DNA of 8,039 nucleotides from NCBI GenBank assembly GCA_021788685.1, contig JAJYKH010000108.1, positions 1-8,039 of the forward strand. Direction: 5' to 3'. A program made the position numbers and the translations under genes. This DNA is from Deltaproteobacteria bacterium (GTDB lineage Bacteria; Desulfobacterota; Desulfobulbia; Desulfobulbales; UBA5123). Below the pieces are notes generated by a model. It did no database searches. It was not told the origin of the DNA and was given only the letters and a program-made list of their open reading frames with translations. Shown piece by piece: positions 1 to 6,909 of this stretch (its first letter is position 1; each line of letters begins with the position of its first letter).

Positions 1-66
1 GAATTGAGGACCGAGCCATCTTCCGGAGTGGCGGTGGAGTCCACCCCGGCCTTCAATCCCCGTCCC

Positions 67-75
67 GGGGAGGAG
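67..75 (+). promoter_or_regulatory. Shine-Dalgarno that decides the TTG start of the DUF748 gene
   Basis: A purine run GGGGAGGAG lies just before TTG at 80 (six bases after GGGGAGG, four after the last G). It is a near-ideal ribosome binding site and is the reason for taking TTG 80 as the start: the protein then opens with a short basic stretch followed by a transmembrane segment, as expected for this family. Confidence 0.75.
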
Positions 76-79
76 CCGC

Positions 80-3000
80 TTGAAACTGAAGCTCAAAGAG
101 AGATTCCGGGCGCGCAACCGGCTGGAGAAGGCGGGAATCATCCTGACGGCCCTGGTGGTGCTCTACACCCTGGTCGGCTTCCTGGCCCTGCCTCCCCTTT
201 TCAAAATGGTGCTGACGGACCGCCTCGCCTCCTCCCTCCACCGGAAGGTGGCGATCGGCAGCGTCCGCACCAACCCGTACGTCCTCTCGATGACCGTCCG
301 GGACCTGCGCGTCAGCCAGGCGCATGGCCCGGGGACCTTCGCCTCCTTCGATGAGCTGTACCTGAACCTCCAGGCCATGTCCCTGTTCAGGGGCCTGATC
401 CTCAAGGAGGTGACCCTGACCGGGCCCCGGCTCACCCTCATCCGGACCGCGCCCGGACGGTACAACTTTTCCGACCTGCTGGCCGGCCCTTCCGGCAAGG
501 GGCCGGAGAGGCGGTTTTCCATCAACAACATCCGGGTCATCCGGGGCCAGATTCTGGTCGACGACCGGGTGAAGAAGCAGATCCAAGCCGTAACCGGCAT
601 CACCTTGGGCATCCCCTTCATTTCCAACATGCGCGCCAACGTGGACATCTGGGTCAAGCCCCGCTTCACCGCATCGGTCAACGGCAGCCCCGTTTCGTTC
701 GCCGGCCAGACGAAGCCCTTTTCCCCTACCCGCGCCACCGACCTGAACATCCGCCTGCATGATGTGGATCTCCACCGATACCTCGGATACGCTCCGTTCC
801 CTCTGCATTTCGATCTGCCCTCCGGCCTGCTCGATCTGGATCTCAAGCTCGCCTACGAGCAGCCGCGGGGAGGGCCGAAAATGAACATCAGCGGGAACCT
901 CGCCCTGCGAAACGTGCGGGCGGTGGATGATCAGGGGCGCCCCCTCCTGGACCTGCCGGGGCTGAAGATCGGGATCGCCTCCTTCTCGCCCCCGAACCGC
1001 CGGCTCTATCTCTCCGGAATCAAATTTCAGCCCCTTACCCTGTATGTCCGGCGCAACCGGGAGGGGACCATCAACCTGCAGGCGCTGCTCGGCACTTCCC
1101 GGCAGCCGCCGGGGCAGGCGGCACCGGCCAAATCCCGGGAAGAGCCCTGGGAGGTGCACGTCAACGCCCTGAACCTCCCCCGGGCCACCATCCACGTGGC
1201 GGACCAGGCCGCCGAGCAGCCGTTCACCACGACCCTCACTCCGGCCACTCTGGAGGTTTGGGGGTACAGCAGCCTCCCCGGGGCCAAGGCGCGGTTTACC
1301 TTTGCCGCCAAGGAGCAGGGAGGGGCCGCCATCGATGCCAAGGGGGAGTTTTCCGCCTCCCCCCTGGCCGCCGCCGGCACCGTTGAGCTGGCCGGGGTGA
1401 AGCTGCCGGAATTCGCGCCCTATTACCGGTCAAGCCTCAAATTCGATGTCGAGGATGGCACCTGGGGCCTGAAGACCGGCTACCGGCTGGCCTGGGGAAA
1501 AGAGGCCACCGAGGTGCTCCTCACCGGCCTCTCCTCCTCGCTCACTTCCCTTCGCCTCCGGGAGCAAGGGGCGACCCGGGATTTCTTCCAGGCCGCTTCC
1601 CTCCAGGTCGAGGATGGCGAGCTCGATTCACAGGCCAGGCGGCTCACCGCGGGAAAATGCAGCTCGCGGAGCGGCCGGCTGGAGGTGGTCCGCCTGCCGG
1701 ACGGCCGGCTTAACCTCGCGAACCTTCTCCCCGCCGCCAAGAAGGCGGGGAAGGCAACGGCGGGGGGAACCGCCGCCGGAGGCCCCTGGCAGGTCCGCGT
1801 CGCCAGCGCCGCCCTGGATGACTTCACCATCCAGGCCCAGGACCGCACCCTCCCGGAGCCCGCCGACCTGAAGCTCGACCGGCTGATGCTCCGCCTGGGC
1901 AACTTCACCACCGCTGAGAAAAGCCCCGGGCAGCTTTCCCTTTCCTGCCGGGTGAACGAAAAAGGAGCAGCAGCAGCCCATGGAAGGTTCGGGCTCTTTC
2001 CCCAGTTCGCTGATCTCGCGGTCACCCTGCGGGACCTCCCGGTCGTCGCGGTCCAACCTTACCTGCAGAACCGTCTGCGGCCCACGCTGACCGGCGGCCG
2101 CTTCTCCGCCCGCGGCAGCCTGCTGGCCGGCCGGACCCCGGAGGGCGCCTTCGCCCTTACCTACCAGGGAAACGCGGCCATCGACGGCTTCTCCTCGCTC
2201 AACCAGGGCCAGGAGCTCATCGCCTGGAAAAGCTTGGCGGCAAACGGTATCGACTACGCCAACCACCCCGGCCATCTCACGGTCCGGGACCTCCTGCTCG
2301 ATGGCTCCACGGCCCTGGTGCGGATCAGCCCCGAGGGGAGGATCAACATCCTGGAGGCCCTGAAGTCCACGCCAGCGGCCACACGGAACCAGCCCGCAGA
2401 TGAGAAGGCGGGCCCCGGCGGCACCGGCCCGAAGCTCGCCGCCTGGCCGGTCCGGATCGACACGGTCCGGCTGCAGGGGGGAGAGATTGAGCTTGAGGAC
2501 CAGCACATCAAACCGGGCTTCGACAGCTCCCTGGATGAGCTGGCCGGCAGCATCGTCGGCCTCTCCTCCGAGCCAGGGTCGGAAGCGGCCATCAACCTGC
2601 AGGGAAAGATGAACGGGGTGTCGCCGCTCTCGCTCACCGGCAAGGCCACCCCGCTCGGCCCCAACTTCGGCCTGGACATGGCCCTTCAGCTGCAGGGGCT
2701 GGACATGGCCGACCTCGATCCCTTTGCCCGGAAATACGTGGGGTACACCCTGGAAAAAGGAAACCTCTCCCTCAATCTCAAGTACGCCATCATCCGGTCG
2801 AAGCTCGACTCCCGGAACGAGATCCTGTTCGACCAGCTCACCCTCGGGAACAGGGTGGAAAGCCCCGAGGCGATCTCCCTGCCGGTCAAGCTGGCCCTCC
2901 GGCTTCTCCAGAACCGCCAGGGGGAGGTCAGGCTCGACATCCCCGTTTCCGGCGACTTGAACGACCCGCAGTTCCATCTTGGCTCCATCATCTGGAGCAC

Positions 3001-3643
3001 CTTCAAGGGCATCATCGCCAAGGCGATCACCGCCCCCTTTTCCTTCCTTGCCTCCCTGGTCGGCTGGACGGGCGGGGAGCTGGACCACGTGGACTTTGCC
3101 TACGGCAAAAGCCAGCTGAGTCCGGAGGCGAATGCCAAGCTGACCAAGCTCGCCCAGGCACTGTACGATCGGCCTGGGCTGAAGATGGACATCAAGGGGT
3201 ATGTCGCCCTGGACGAGGACCGGCAGGCCCTCGGGCAACATCGGTTCCAGCTCCTCCTGCGCCGCCAGAAGCAGCGCGACCTGGTGCGGGCGGGCCAAGC
3301 CGGCCTCTCCCTCGAGCAGGTGAAGATCCTTCCGGAGGAATACGAGAAATACCTGGCCGCGGCCTATCGGGCGGCCCTGGCCGAGCGGACGGGCGGACCG
3401 GTGATCGGACTCTTGCAGGTCGCTTCGCGGGAGCAGATGGAAAAATACCTGAGGTCCACCATCAAGATCACCCAGGAGGACCTCCGCGTCCTGGCCCAGC
3501 AGCGGGCCGTCCAGGTCCGGGAGCACATTCTGACCGAGGGGAAGATCGAGCCGAACCGGGTCTTCATCGTGACCCCGGAGTCGCTCTCCCCTCCCCCGAA
3601 GAAGGGGGTGCCGGCGAGCCGGGCCGATCTGGAGATCAAGTAA
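80..3643 (+). CDS. Large AsmA-like DUF748 domain protein, membrane anchored and periplasmic
   Basis: This 1187-residue protein starts with a basic N-terminus and one transmembrane segment (about residues 18-43), followed by a long region with the alternating polar/hydrophobic pattern of beta strands, typical of AsmA/DUF748 proteins. Known relatives sit in the inner membrane and reach into the periplasm; several AsmA-like proteins help carry phospholipids to, or maintain, the outer membrane. That role is inferred here. A unit containing G-x-[ILY]-N-[LIF], preceded by a strand carrying V/I-R, recurs with the glycine at residues 126, 329, 542 and 753, a period of about 210. A short Gly/Pro/Ala/Lys linker and, in the last three, a conserved Trp (357, 570, 789) follow. 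Near the C-terminus the SGDLNDPQF stretch (957-965) and an OmpA-like stretch (about 1002-1050, F-x-x-G-x-x-x-L then G-x-x-x-x-x-x-D) are typical of DUF748 proteins, as is the tail VFIVTPESLSPP. The start is TTG with a strong Shine-Dalgarno, and an intrinsic terminator follows. A degenerate copy of the last 52 codons lies at 6514-6650. Confidence 0.9.
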   Translation: MKLKLKERFRARNRLEKAGIILTALVVLYTLVGFLALPPLFKMVLTDRLASSLHRKVAIGSVRTNPYVLSMTVRDLRVSQAHGPGTFASFDELYLNLQAMSLFRGLILKEVTLTGPRLTLIRTAPGRYNFSDLLAGPSGKGPERRFSINNIRVIRGQILVDDRVKKQIQAVTGITLGIPFISNMRANVDIWVKPRFTASVNGSPVSFAGQTKPFSPTRATDLNIRLHDVDLHRYLGYAPFPLHFDLPSGLLDLDLKLAYEQPRGGPKMNISGNLALRNVRAVDDQGRPLLDLPGLKIGIASFSPPNRRLYLSGIKFQPLTLYVRRNREGTINLQALLGTSRQPPGQAAPAKSREEPWEVHVNALNLPRATIHVADQAAEQPFTTTLTPATLEVWGYSSLPGAKARFTFAAKEQGGAAIDAKGEFSASPLAAAGTVELAGVKLPEFAPYYRSSLKFDVEDGTWGLKTGYRLAWGKEATEVLLTGLSSSLTSLRLREQGATRDFFQAASLQVEDGELDSQARRLTAGKCSSRSGRLEVVRLPDGRLNLANLLPAAKKAGKATAGGTAAGGPWQVRVASAALDDFTIQAQDRTLPEPADLKLDRLMLRLGNFTTAEKSPGQLSLSCRVNEKGAAAAHGRFGLFPQFADLAVTLRDLPVVAVQPYLQNRLRPTLTGGRFSARGSLLAGRTPEGAFALTYQGNAAIDGFSSLNQGQELIAWKSLAANGIDYANHPGHLTVRDLLLDGSTALVRISPEGRINILEALKSTPAATRNQPADEKAGPGGTGPKLAAWPVRIDTVRLQGGEIELEDQHIKPGFDSSLDELAGSIVGLSSEPGSEAAINLQGKMNGVSPLSLTGKATPLGPNFGLDMALQLQGLDMADLDPFARKYVGYTLEKGNLSLNLKYAIIRSKLDSRNEILFDQLTLGNRVESPEAISLPVKLALRLLQNRQGEVRLDIPVSGDLNDPQFHLGSIIWSTFKGIIAKAITAPFSFLASLVGWTGGELDHVDFAYGKSQLSPEANAKLTKLAQALYDRPGLKMDIKGYVALDEDRQALGQHRFQLLLRRQKQRDLVRAGQAGLSLEQVKILPEEYEKYLAAAYRAALAERTGGPVIGLLQVASREQMEKYLRSTIKITQEDLRVLAQQRAVQVREHILTEGKIEPNRVFIVTPESLSPPPKKGVPASRADLEIK
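3485..3643 (+). repeat. Upstream copy of a direct repeat: 3' end of the DUF748 gene
   Basis: The last 53 codons including the stop match 6514-6650 in the same orientation. By hand alignment the final 87 bases (3557-3643) share about 78 positions with 6566-6650, roughly 90 percent, with two one-base gaps. The 5' part is less similar and carries a 20-base gap in the other copy. This copy is intact and in frame. The two copies bracket the COG4705 and arnT genes. Confidence 0.85.
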
Positions 3644-3672
3644 CGAGCTCAATCCGCAGGAGAGGCCTTCCG

Positions 3673-3700
3673 GCCGTCTGGCATTTCGGACGGCTTTCTT
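3673..3700 (+). terminator. Rho-independent terminator after the DUF748 gene
   Basis: The stem GCCGTC (3673-3678) pairs perfectly with GACGGC (3689-3694), extended inward by a T-G wobble, around a loop of about eight bases. TTTCTT follows directly. It lies about 30 bases after the DUF748 stop codon and should separate that gene's transcript from what follows. An overlapping smaller palindrome, GGCC-ttcc-GGCC, lies at 3664-3675. Confidence 0.75.
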
Positions 3701-3957
3701 CATCTATCCCCGCCGTAGCCTCACGCCCATCATCTTTTCCCCTCAAGCCTTCATAAAAGTAATCTTCCGGAAATGTGGCGGCAACTTTGGCCGTTTACAC
3801 TGTTCTGGTGCAATTTCTTCCCCCCGATCCTTAACCTGACAATCTCGCAGAAAGTCGAATCCTGCGTCCGATGGCTGATGACAATGATAGCGGGCTGAGG
3901 TAAGGATGGTCCGGGACACTCGGAGGGCGAGGCTGCCGTTTGCCAATCGGAGCTAGC
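3701..3957. other. Gene-free gap, less GC-rich than its flanks
   Basis: Between the terminator and the COG4705 gene I see no convincing gene on either strand. The composition is visibly less GC-rich than the DUF748 gene. A perfect 8-base palindrome TTCCGGAA lies at 3765-3772. The - strand open frames here lack Shine-Dalgarno sites and recognisable products. I could not fix a promoter with confidence; TTTACA at 3795 has no good -10 partner. A promoter for the COG4705 gene is expected here because the terminator lies upstream. Confidence 0.5.
3949..3952 (+). promoter_or_regulatory. Shine-Dalgarno favouring ATG 3958
   Basis: GGAG is placed five bases before ATG 3958. The competing in-frame TTG at 3940 has only GAGG at 3929-3932 seven bases upstream. 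I prefer the ATG because it is the stronger start codon and has a clean site. Confidence 0.5.
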
Positions 3958-4716
3958 ATGAGAGCTGCCGTCGAACGAGCAATAAGCAAGGTGCCGGAAG
4001 TCACCCTGACTTTCTGGATCATTAAGATCGCCGCCACGACGCTGGGTGAAACCGGCGGCGATGCGGTCTCGATGTCGATGAACCTTGGCTATCTGGTGGG
4101 GACCGCAATTTTCGCGGCGATCTTCATCGTCGCCGTCGTTGCCCAGATCAGGTCGAAGGATTGGAATCCCCTCCTCTACTGGACCACCATCATCGCCACG
4201 ACCACGGTCGGCACGACCCTGGCGGACTTCGCCGACCGCTCGCTGGGCATCGGCTATGCGGGCGGCGCCTCTCTGCTCTTCGCATTGCTGATGCTCTCGC
4301 TTGCCGTATGGAAGCGCGTCCTCGGCTCGGTGTCCGTTGCCACCGTCGTCTCGCCACAGGCGGAAACATTCTACTGGGTCACGATCATGTTCTCCCAGAC
4401 CCTGGGTACCGCGCTGGGGGACTGGATGGCCGACACGATCGGCCTGGGCTACGGAGGTGGAGCACTCGTGTTCAGCAGTCTGCTGCTGCTCATCGCCGTT
4501 GCCTACTACCGCACGAAAATCTCCCATACCGTGCTCTTCTGGGCGGCATTCATTCTCACGCGCCCACTCGGAGCGGTTGTCGGCGACTTTCTCGACAAGC
4601 CCTTCAGCGCCGGCGGCCTGGCGCTGAGCCGCTACTCCGCATCGGCAGCCATCTTCGCCTTCATTGTGCTCTCCATAGCCTTTTTCCCGCAAAGAGCAGC
4701 AAAGCGTTTGCATTGA
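3958..4716 (+). CDS. COG4705-type integral membrane protein with four internal repeats
   Basis: This is a 252-residue, very hydrophobic protein with about eight predicted membrane segments and no obvious signal peptide. I recognise it as the uncharacterised family listed as COG4705; its substrate and function are unknown to me. The sequence is four copies of one hairpin unit: an aromatic-Trp pair, then [TP]-[LV]-G, then an Asp exactly 15 residues after the Trp (W20-D35, W75-D90, W140-D155, W195-D210), followed by a second helix that in copies 2 and 3 begins L-G-[IL]-G-Y-x-G-G-A. Four membrane-embedded acidic residues near T-x-G motifs could bind a cation, but this is speculation. The start chosen is ATG 3958, with GGAG five bases upstream. 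An in-frame TTG at 3940 would add six residues and cannot be excluded. The gene lies 65 bases before arnT with no visible terminator between, so co-transcription is possible. Confidence 0.75.
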   Translation: MRAAVERAISKVPEVTLTFWIIKIAATTLGETGGDAVSMSMNLGYLVGTAIFAAIFIVAVVAQIRSKDWNPLLYWTTIIATTTVGTTLADFADRSLGIGYAGGASLLFALLMLSLAVWKRVLGSVSVATVVSPQAETFYWVTIMFSQTLGTALGDWMADTIGLGYGGGALVFSSLLLLIAVAYYRTKISHTVLFWAAFILTRPLGAVVGDFLDKPFSAGGLALSRYSASAAIFAFIVLSIAFFPQRAAKRLH

Positions 4717-4781
4717 TGGATGCTGAAAGCCTCCCTGGGCGACCTGGATAAATTTCCTGCCAATACTACGCCTCGTCTAAA

Positions 4782-6473
4782 ATGCGCTCTCCAAAACTCT
4801 ATCCACTCCTGGCCCTGCTGGTTTTCCTCACCGTCTACATCCTGCCCCTCGGGGTGCGCCCCCTGTTCGTGCCGGACGAAACCCGATATGGCGAGATCCC
4901 CCGGGAAATGATCGCCACGGGGAATTGGGTGGTGCCCCACCTGGACGGGCTACGTTATTTCGAAAAACCGGTTCTCGGGTATTGGCTGAACGCCTGGTCG
5001 CTCCTGCTCTTCGGCAAGAACGGGTTCGCCATCCGCTTTCCCTCGGCCCTGGCCGTCGGGCTCAGCGCCCTGGTCATCTTTCTGCTGGTGAGGCGCACCC
5101 TCCTGCAGCAGGGAGGAGAAGAGCCCCATGAGATGGGGCATCGCTTGCCATCGATTGCCGCCCTAGCCTTTCTGGTCTGCTTCGAGGTGGCGGGGGTGGG
5201 CAGCTTCGCCGTGCTGGACAGCCTGCTCGCCTTCTTTCTCACTGGCACCATGGCCTTCTTCTTCCTGGCCACCGGATGTCCGCCCGGCTCCCGGCAGGAA
5301 AAATCCTGGCTGCTGGCCGCCGGGGTCTGCTGCGGTCTCGCCTTTCTCACCAAGGGTTTCCTGGCCCTGGCAGTGCCGGTGGTCACCGTGGTTCCCTATC
5401 TCTGGTGGCAGCGGCGGTTCCGTGATGTCCTGCGCCTTTCCTGGCTGCCGCTGCTGACCGCCCTCGTGGTGTCCCTCCCCTGGTCGCTTCTGATCCAATC
5501 CCGGGAGCCGGACTACTGGCGGTTTTTCTTCTGGAATGAGCATGTGCGCCGCTTTCTGGCCGCCAATGCCCAGCACCCGGAGTCGTGCTGGTTTTATTTC
5601 CTCGCCGCCCCGATCATGTTCCTGCCGTGGACCGGGGTGGTCCCGGCGGCAGCCGGTGGACTGCGGAGAATCCTCCGCGAGGACGGCCCGGCCGCCGACC
5701 TCACCCGCTACTCGCTCTGCTGGCTTCTCTTTCCCTTTCTCTTTTTCTCAGCGGCCCATGGCAAGCTGCTGACCTACATCCTGCCCTGCTTTCCGCCTTT
5801 CGCCATCCTGCTGGTCCTCGGGCTCAGCCGGTTTTTCCGGCAAGAACGGAGCACGGCCTTCCAGGTCGGCGCCGCCGGCCAGGCCCTCCTCTTCGGCCTG
5901 CTGTTGGCGGTCCTGCTCTTCCTCCAGACCTGGGGATACCATGGCTGGCGTCCTTACTATTCCTCCTGGGGATGGCTTGGGGGGGCGTTCGGGCTGGCAG
6001 CCCTCCTTTTCTTTTGCCTCCTGGCGGTCCGCCACCGGGGAGCGGGGCCTAAAACCATCTGCCTCTCCCTCGCCCCGGTGCCGCTTTTCTTCCTGCTTCC
6101 CTTCACCATGCCCCATTCGGTCCTGCAAGCCAAGGCTCCAGGCCCTTTGCTGCAGCGCCATTTGCCGGAGATCACCCCGGAAACCCTGATCATTTCCGAC
6201 GGGGAGCCGGTGCAGGCGGTCTGCTGGTTTTTCCGCCGGGATGATGTTGACCTCCTGGTAGATGCGGGAGAGCTGGGGTACGGCTTGCATTACCCTGCAG
6301 CCCGCCATCGGCTGCTCGATCCGGCCGCAGCCCGCCGGCTCATCGACCGGAACCGGGGTCGTGCGGTGCTGGTTGCCACGGCAAGTGATTACCAGCGGTG
6401 GAAAGCCTCCCTCCCCCCGGCAGCCTCTGAAGACAACAGCGGGCCGGAAGGGTATGTTTTCGTGAAATACTGA
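4782..6473 (+). CDS. arnT: ArnT-like lipid A glycosyltransferase (GT-C fold, PMT/family 39 type)
   Basis: This 563-residue polytopic inner-membrane enzyme aligns from memory along its whole length with E. coli ArnT (about 550 residues). ArnT moves 4-amino-4-deoxy-L-arabinose from undecaprenyl phosphate to lipid A at the periplasmic face, giving polymyxin resistance. Visible landmarks are the periplasmic-loop motif DETRYGEI (32-39) with its catalytic-type acidic residues, RYFEKP (58-63), FAVLDS (142-147), TKGFLALAVPV (190-200), REPDYWRFFFWNEH (241-254), and GKLLTYIL (327-334; Pro in E. coli where the second Leu stands). The soluble C-terminal tail keeps RRDDV and GELGYGLHYP (485-505). The start aligns with the E. 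coli N-terminus, although ATG 4782 has no recognisable Shine-Dalgarno. No arnB, arnC, arnA, arnD, arnE or arnF is present, so this is an orphan. The sugar and acceptor could differ (galactosamine, or a non-lipid A acceptor). Confidence 0.88.
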   Translation: MRSPKLYPLLALLVFLTVYILPLGVRPLFVPDETRYGEIPREMIATGNWVVPHLDGLRYFEKPVLGYWLNAWSLLLFGKNGFAIRFPSALAVGLSALVIFLLVRRTLLQQGGEEPHEMGHRLPSIAALAFLVCFEVAGVGSFAVLDSLLAFFLTGTMAFFFLATGCPPGSRQEKSWLLAAGVCCGLAFLTKGFLALAVPVVTVVPYLWWQRRFRDVLRLSWLPLLTALVVSLPWSLLIQSREPDYWRFFFWNEHVRRFLAANAQHPESCWFYFLAAPIMFLPWTGVVPAAAGGLRRILREDGPAADLTRYSLCWLLFPFLFFSAAHGKLLTYILPCFPPFAILLVLGLSRFFRQERSTAFQVGAAGQALLFGLLLAVLLFLQTWGYHGWRPYYSSWGWLGGAFGLAALLFFCLLAVRHRGAGPKTICLSLAPVPLFFLLPFTMPHSVLQAKAPGPLLQRHLPEITPETLIISDGEPVQAVCWFFRRDDVDLLVDAGELGYGLHYPAARHRLLDPAAARRLIDRNRGRAVLVATASDYQRWKASLPPAASEDNSGPEGYVFVKY

Positions 6474-6513
6474 TTTCGCGCGCAGCGGTGTCTCCCGCCA
6501 TTTGCGCCCGATG

Positions 6514-6650
6514 CGCCTCCTTGCCAAACAGCAGGCCGTCCAGGCCCCGGGGCACATTCTGACACCGGATCTTCATCGTGACCCCAAGCCGCTCTCCCCT
6601 CCCGCGATGAAGGGGGCGCCGGGAGCCGGGCCGATCTGGAGATCAAGTGA
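6514..6650 (+). pseudogene. Decayed, frameshifted 3' fragment of a second DUF748 gene
   Basis: Translation gives RLLAKQQAVQAPGHILT, matching RVLAQQRAVQVREHILT of the DUF748 protein (residues 1136-1152) without gaps. A 20-base deletion then shifts the frame to RIFIVTP. A one-base deletion restores the first frame (PLSPPAMKGAP, against SLSPPPKKGVP). Another one-base deletion moves to SRADLEIK followed by TGA, which is the exact end of the intact protein (residues 1180-1187). Three frame disruptions in 137 bases and no 5' part rule out a working gene. The final 85 bases are about 90 percent identical to 3557-3643. The rest of this second copy is not in the window; the arnT gene ends only 40 bases before it. 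It could be a remnant of tandem duplication or a scar of recombination. Confidence 0.85.
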
Positions 6651-6765
6651 GGAAGGCTCCAGAATGGGCGGGATGGGCGAGCCCGGCCAACCTGGCCCGA
6701 ATGCGTGCCCCCCCATTAGCTGCTCGCCTCCGTGAAAGCCATACCCCTCCGGCTGCCTCCGCCAG

Positions 6766-6793
6766 TTGACCTCCCGTTGCGAATATGTATATT
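6766..6793 (+). promoter_or_regulatory. Sigma70-like promoter for the S41 gene
   Basis: TTGACC (-35, 6766-6771) is followed after 16 bases by TATATT (-10, 6788-6793). This is the best promoter-like pair I found in the window and lies at the shift from GC-rich to AT-rich sequence. Transcription would start near 6800 and leave a leader of about 110 bases before ATG 6910. Confidence 0.55.
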
Positions 6794-6794
6794 C
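6781..6794. promoter_or_regulatory. Inverted repeat overlapping the -10 box, possible operator
   Basis: GAATAT and ATATTC form a perfect inverted repeat with a two-base centre (GT), covering the -10 hexamer. A repressor bound here would block the promoter. The repeat is AT-only in most positions, so chance is a real alternative. Confidence 0.3.
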
Positions 6795-6909
6795 AGTCAC
6801 CTCCCATCCCGGACCCAGCCCAACTTGCGGAAAATGGCTTGTGAATATCTTTTCAGATATCATAGGAGATACGAGTATCAACGGCTGACAAATGAAATGA
6901 CCTGAATCT

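Larger units (their letters stand above)
6651..6909. other. Non-coding leader region before the S41 gene
   Basis: No convincing gene is visible here. The first part (6651-6735) is GC-rich, with a short repeated ATGGGCG, and shows no similarity by eye to the sequence after the intact DUF748 gene. From about 6780 the sequence becomes AT-rich and holds the promoter described separately, and a small inverted repeat ATATC-ttttca-GATAT at 6845-6860. An AGGAG at 6864-6868 has no usable start codon at normal spacing. Confidence 0.5.

Noticed and set aside
3..83. Possible 3' end of an upstream gene whose TGA (81-83) would overlap the TTG start at 80
   Set aside because: The 26 codons have no recognisable protein character. 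Another frame is open through the same bases and a third ends at 5-7, so the true upstream gene end cannot be chosen from this window.
53..1195. A 380-codon open frame on the - strand over the start of the DUF748 gene
   Set aside because: Same reasoning: it lies opposite a well-supported coding region, is low in complexity and has no family resemblance.
1628..3703. A 691-codon open frame on the - strand across the DUF748 gene
   Set aside because: It mirrors the GC-rich coding strand, has no recognisable domain or Shine-Dalgarno, and its composition (Gly, Pro, Arg, Leu, Glu, Asp) is typical of antisense shadows in high-GC DNA.
3832..3903. A short open stretch ending MADDNDSGLR before the COG4705 gene, possibly the remnant of a regulator
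   Set aside because: It is only about 20 codons between stops, and no family could be recognised with honesty.
3751..4713. A 320-codon open frame on the - strand over the COG4705 gene
   Set aside because: The + strand product is a clear membrane protein with internal repeats; the antisense product is polar, low in complexity and unrecognised.
6463..6476. Hairpin GAAAT-actg-ATTTC across the arnT stop codon as a terminator
   Set aside because: The stem is only five AT-rich pairs and no T-tract follows.
6502..6735. A 77-codon + strand ORF as a real small protein
   Set aside because: Its first part is the decayed DUF748 tail read through frameshifts, and the rest is Gly/Pro-rich GC noise.
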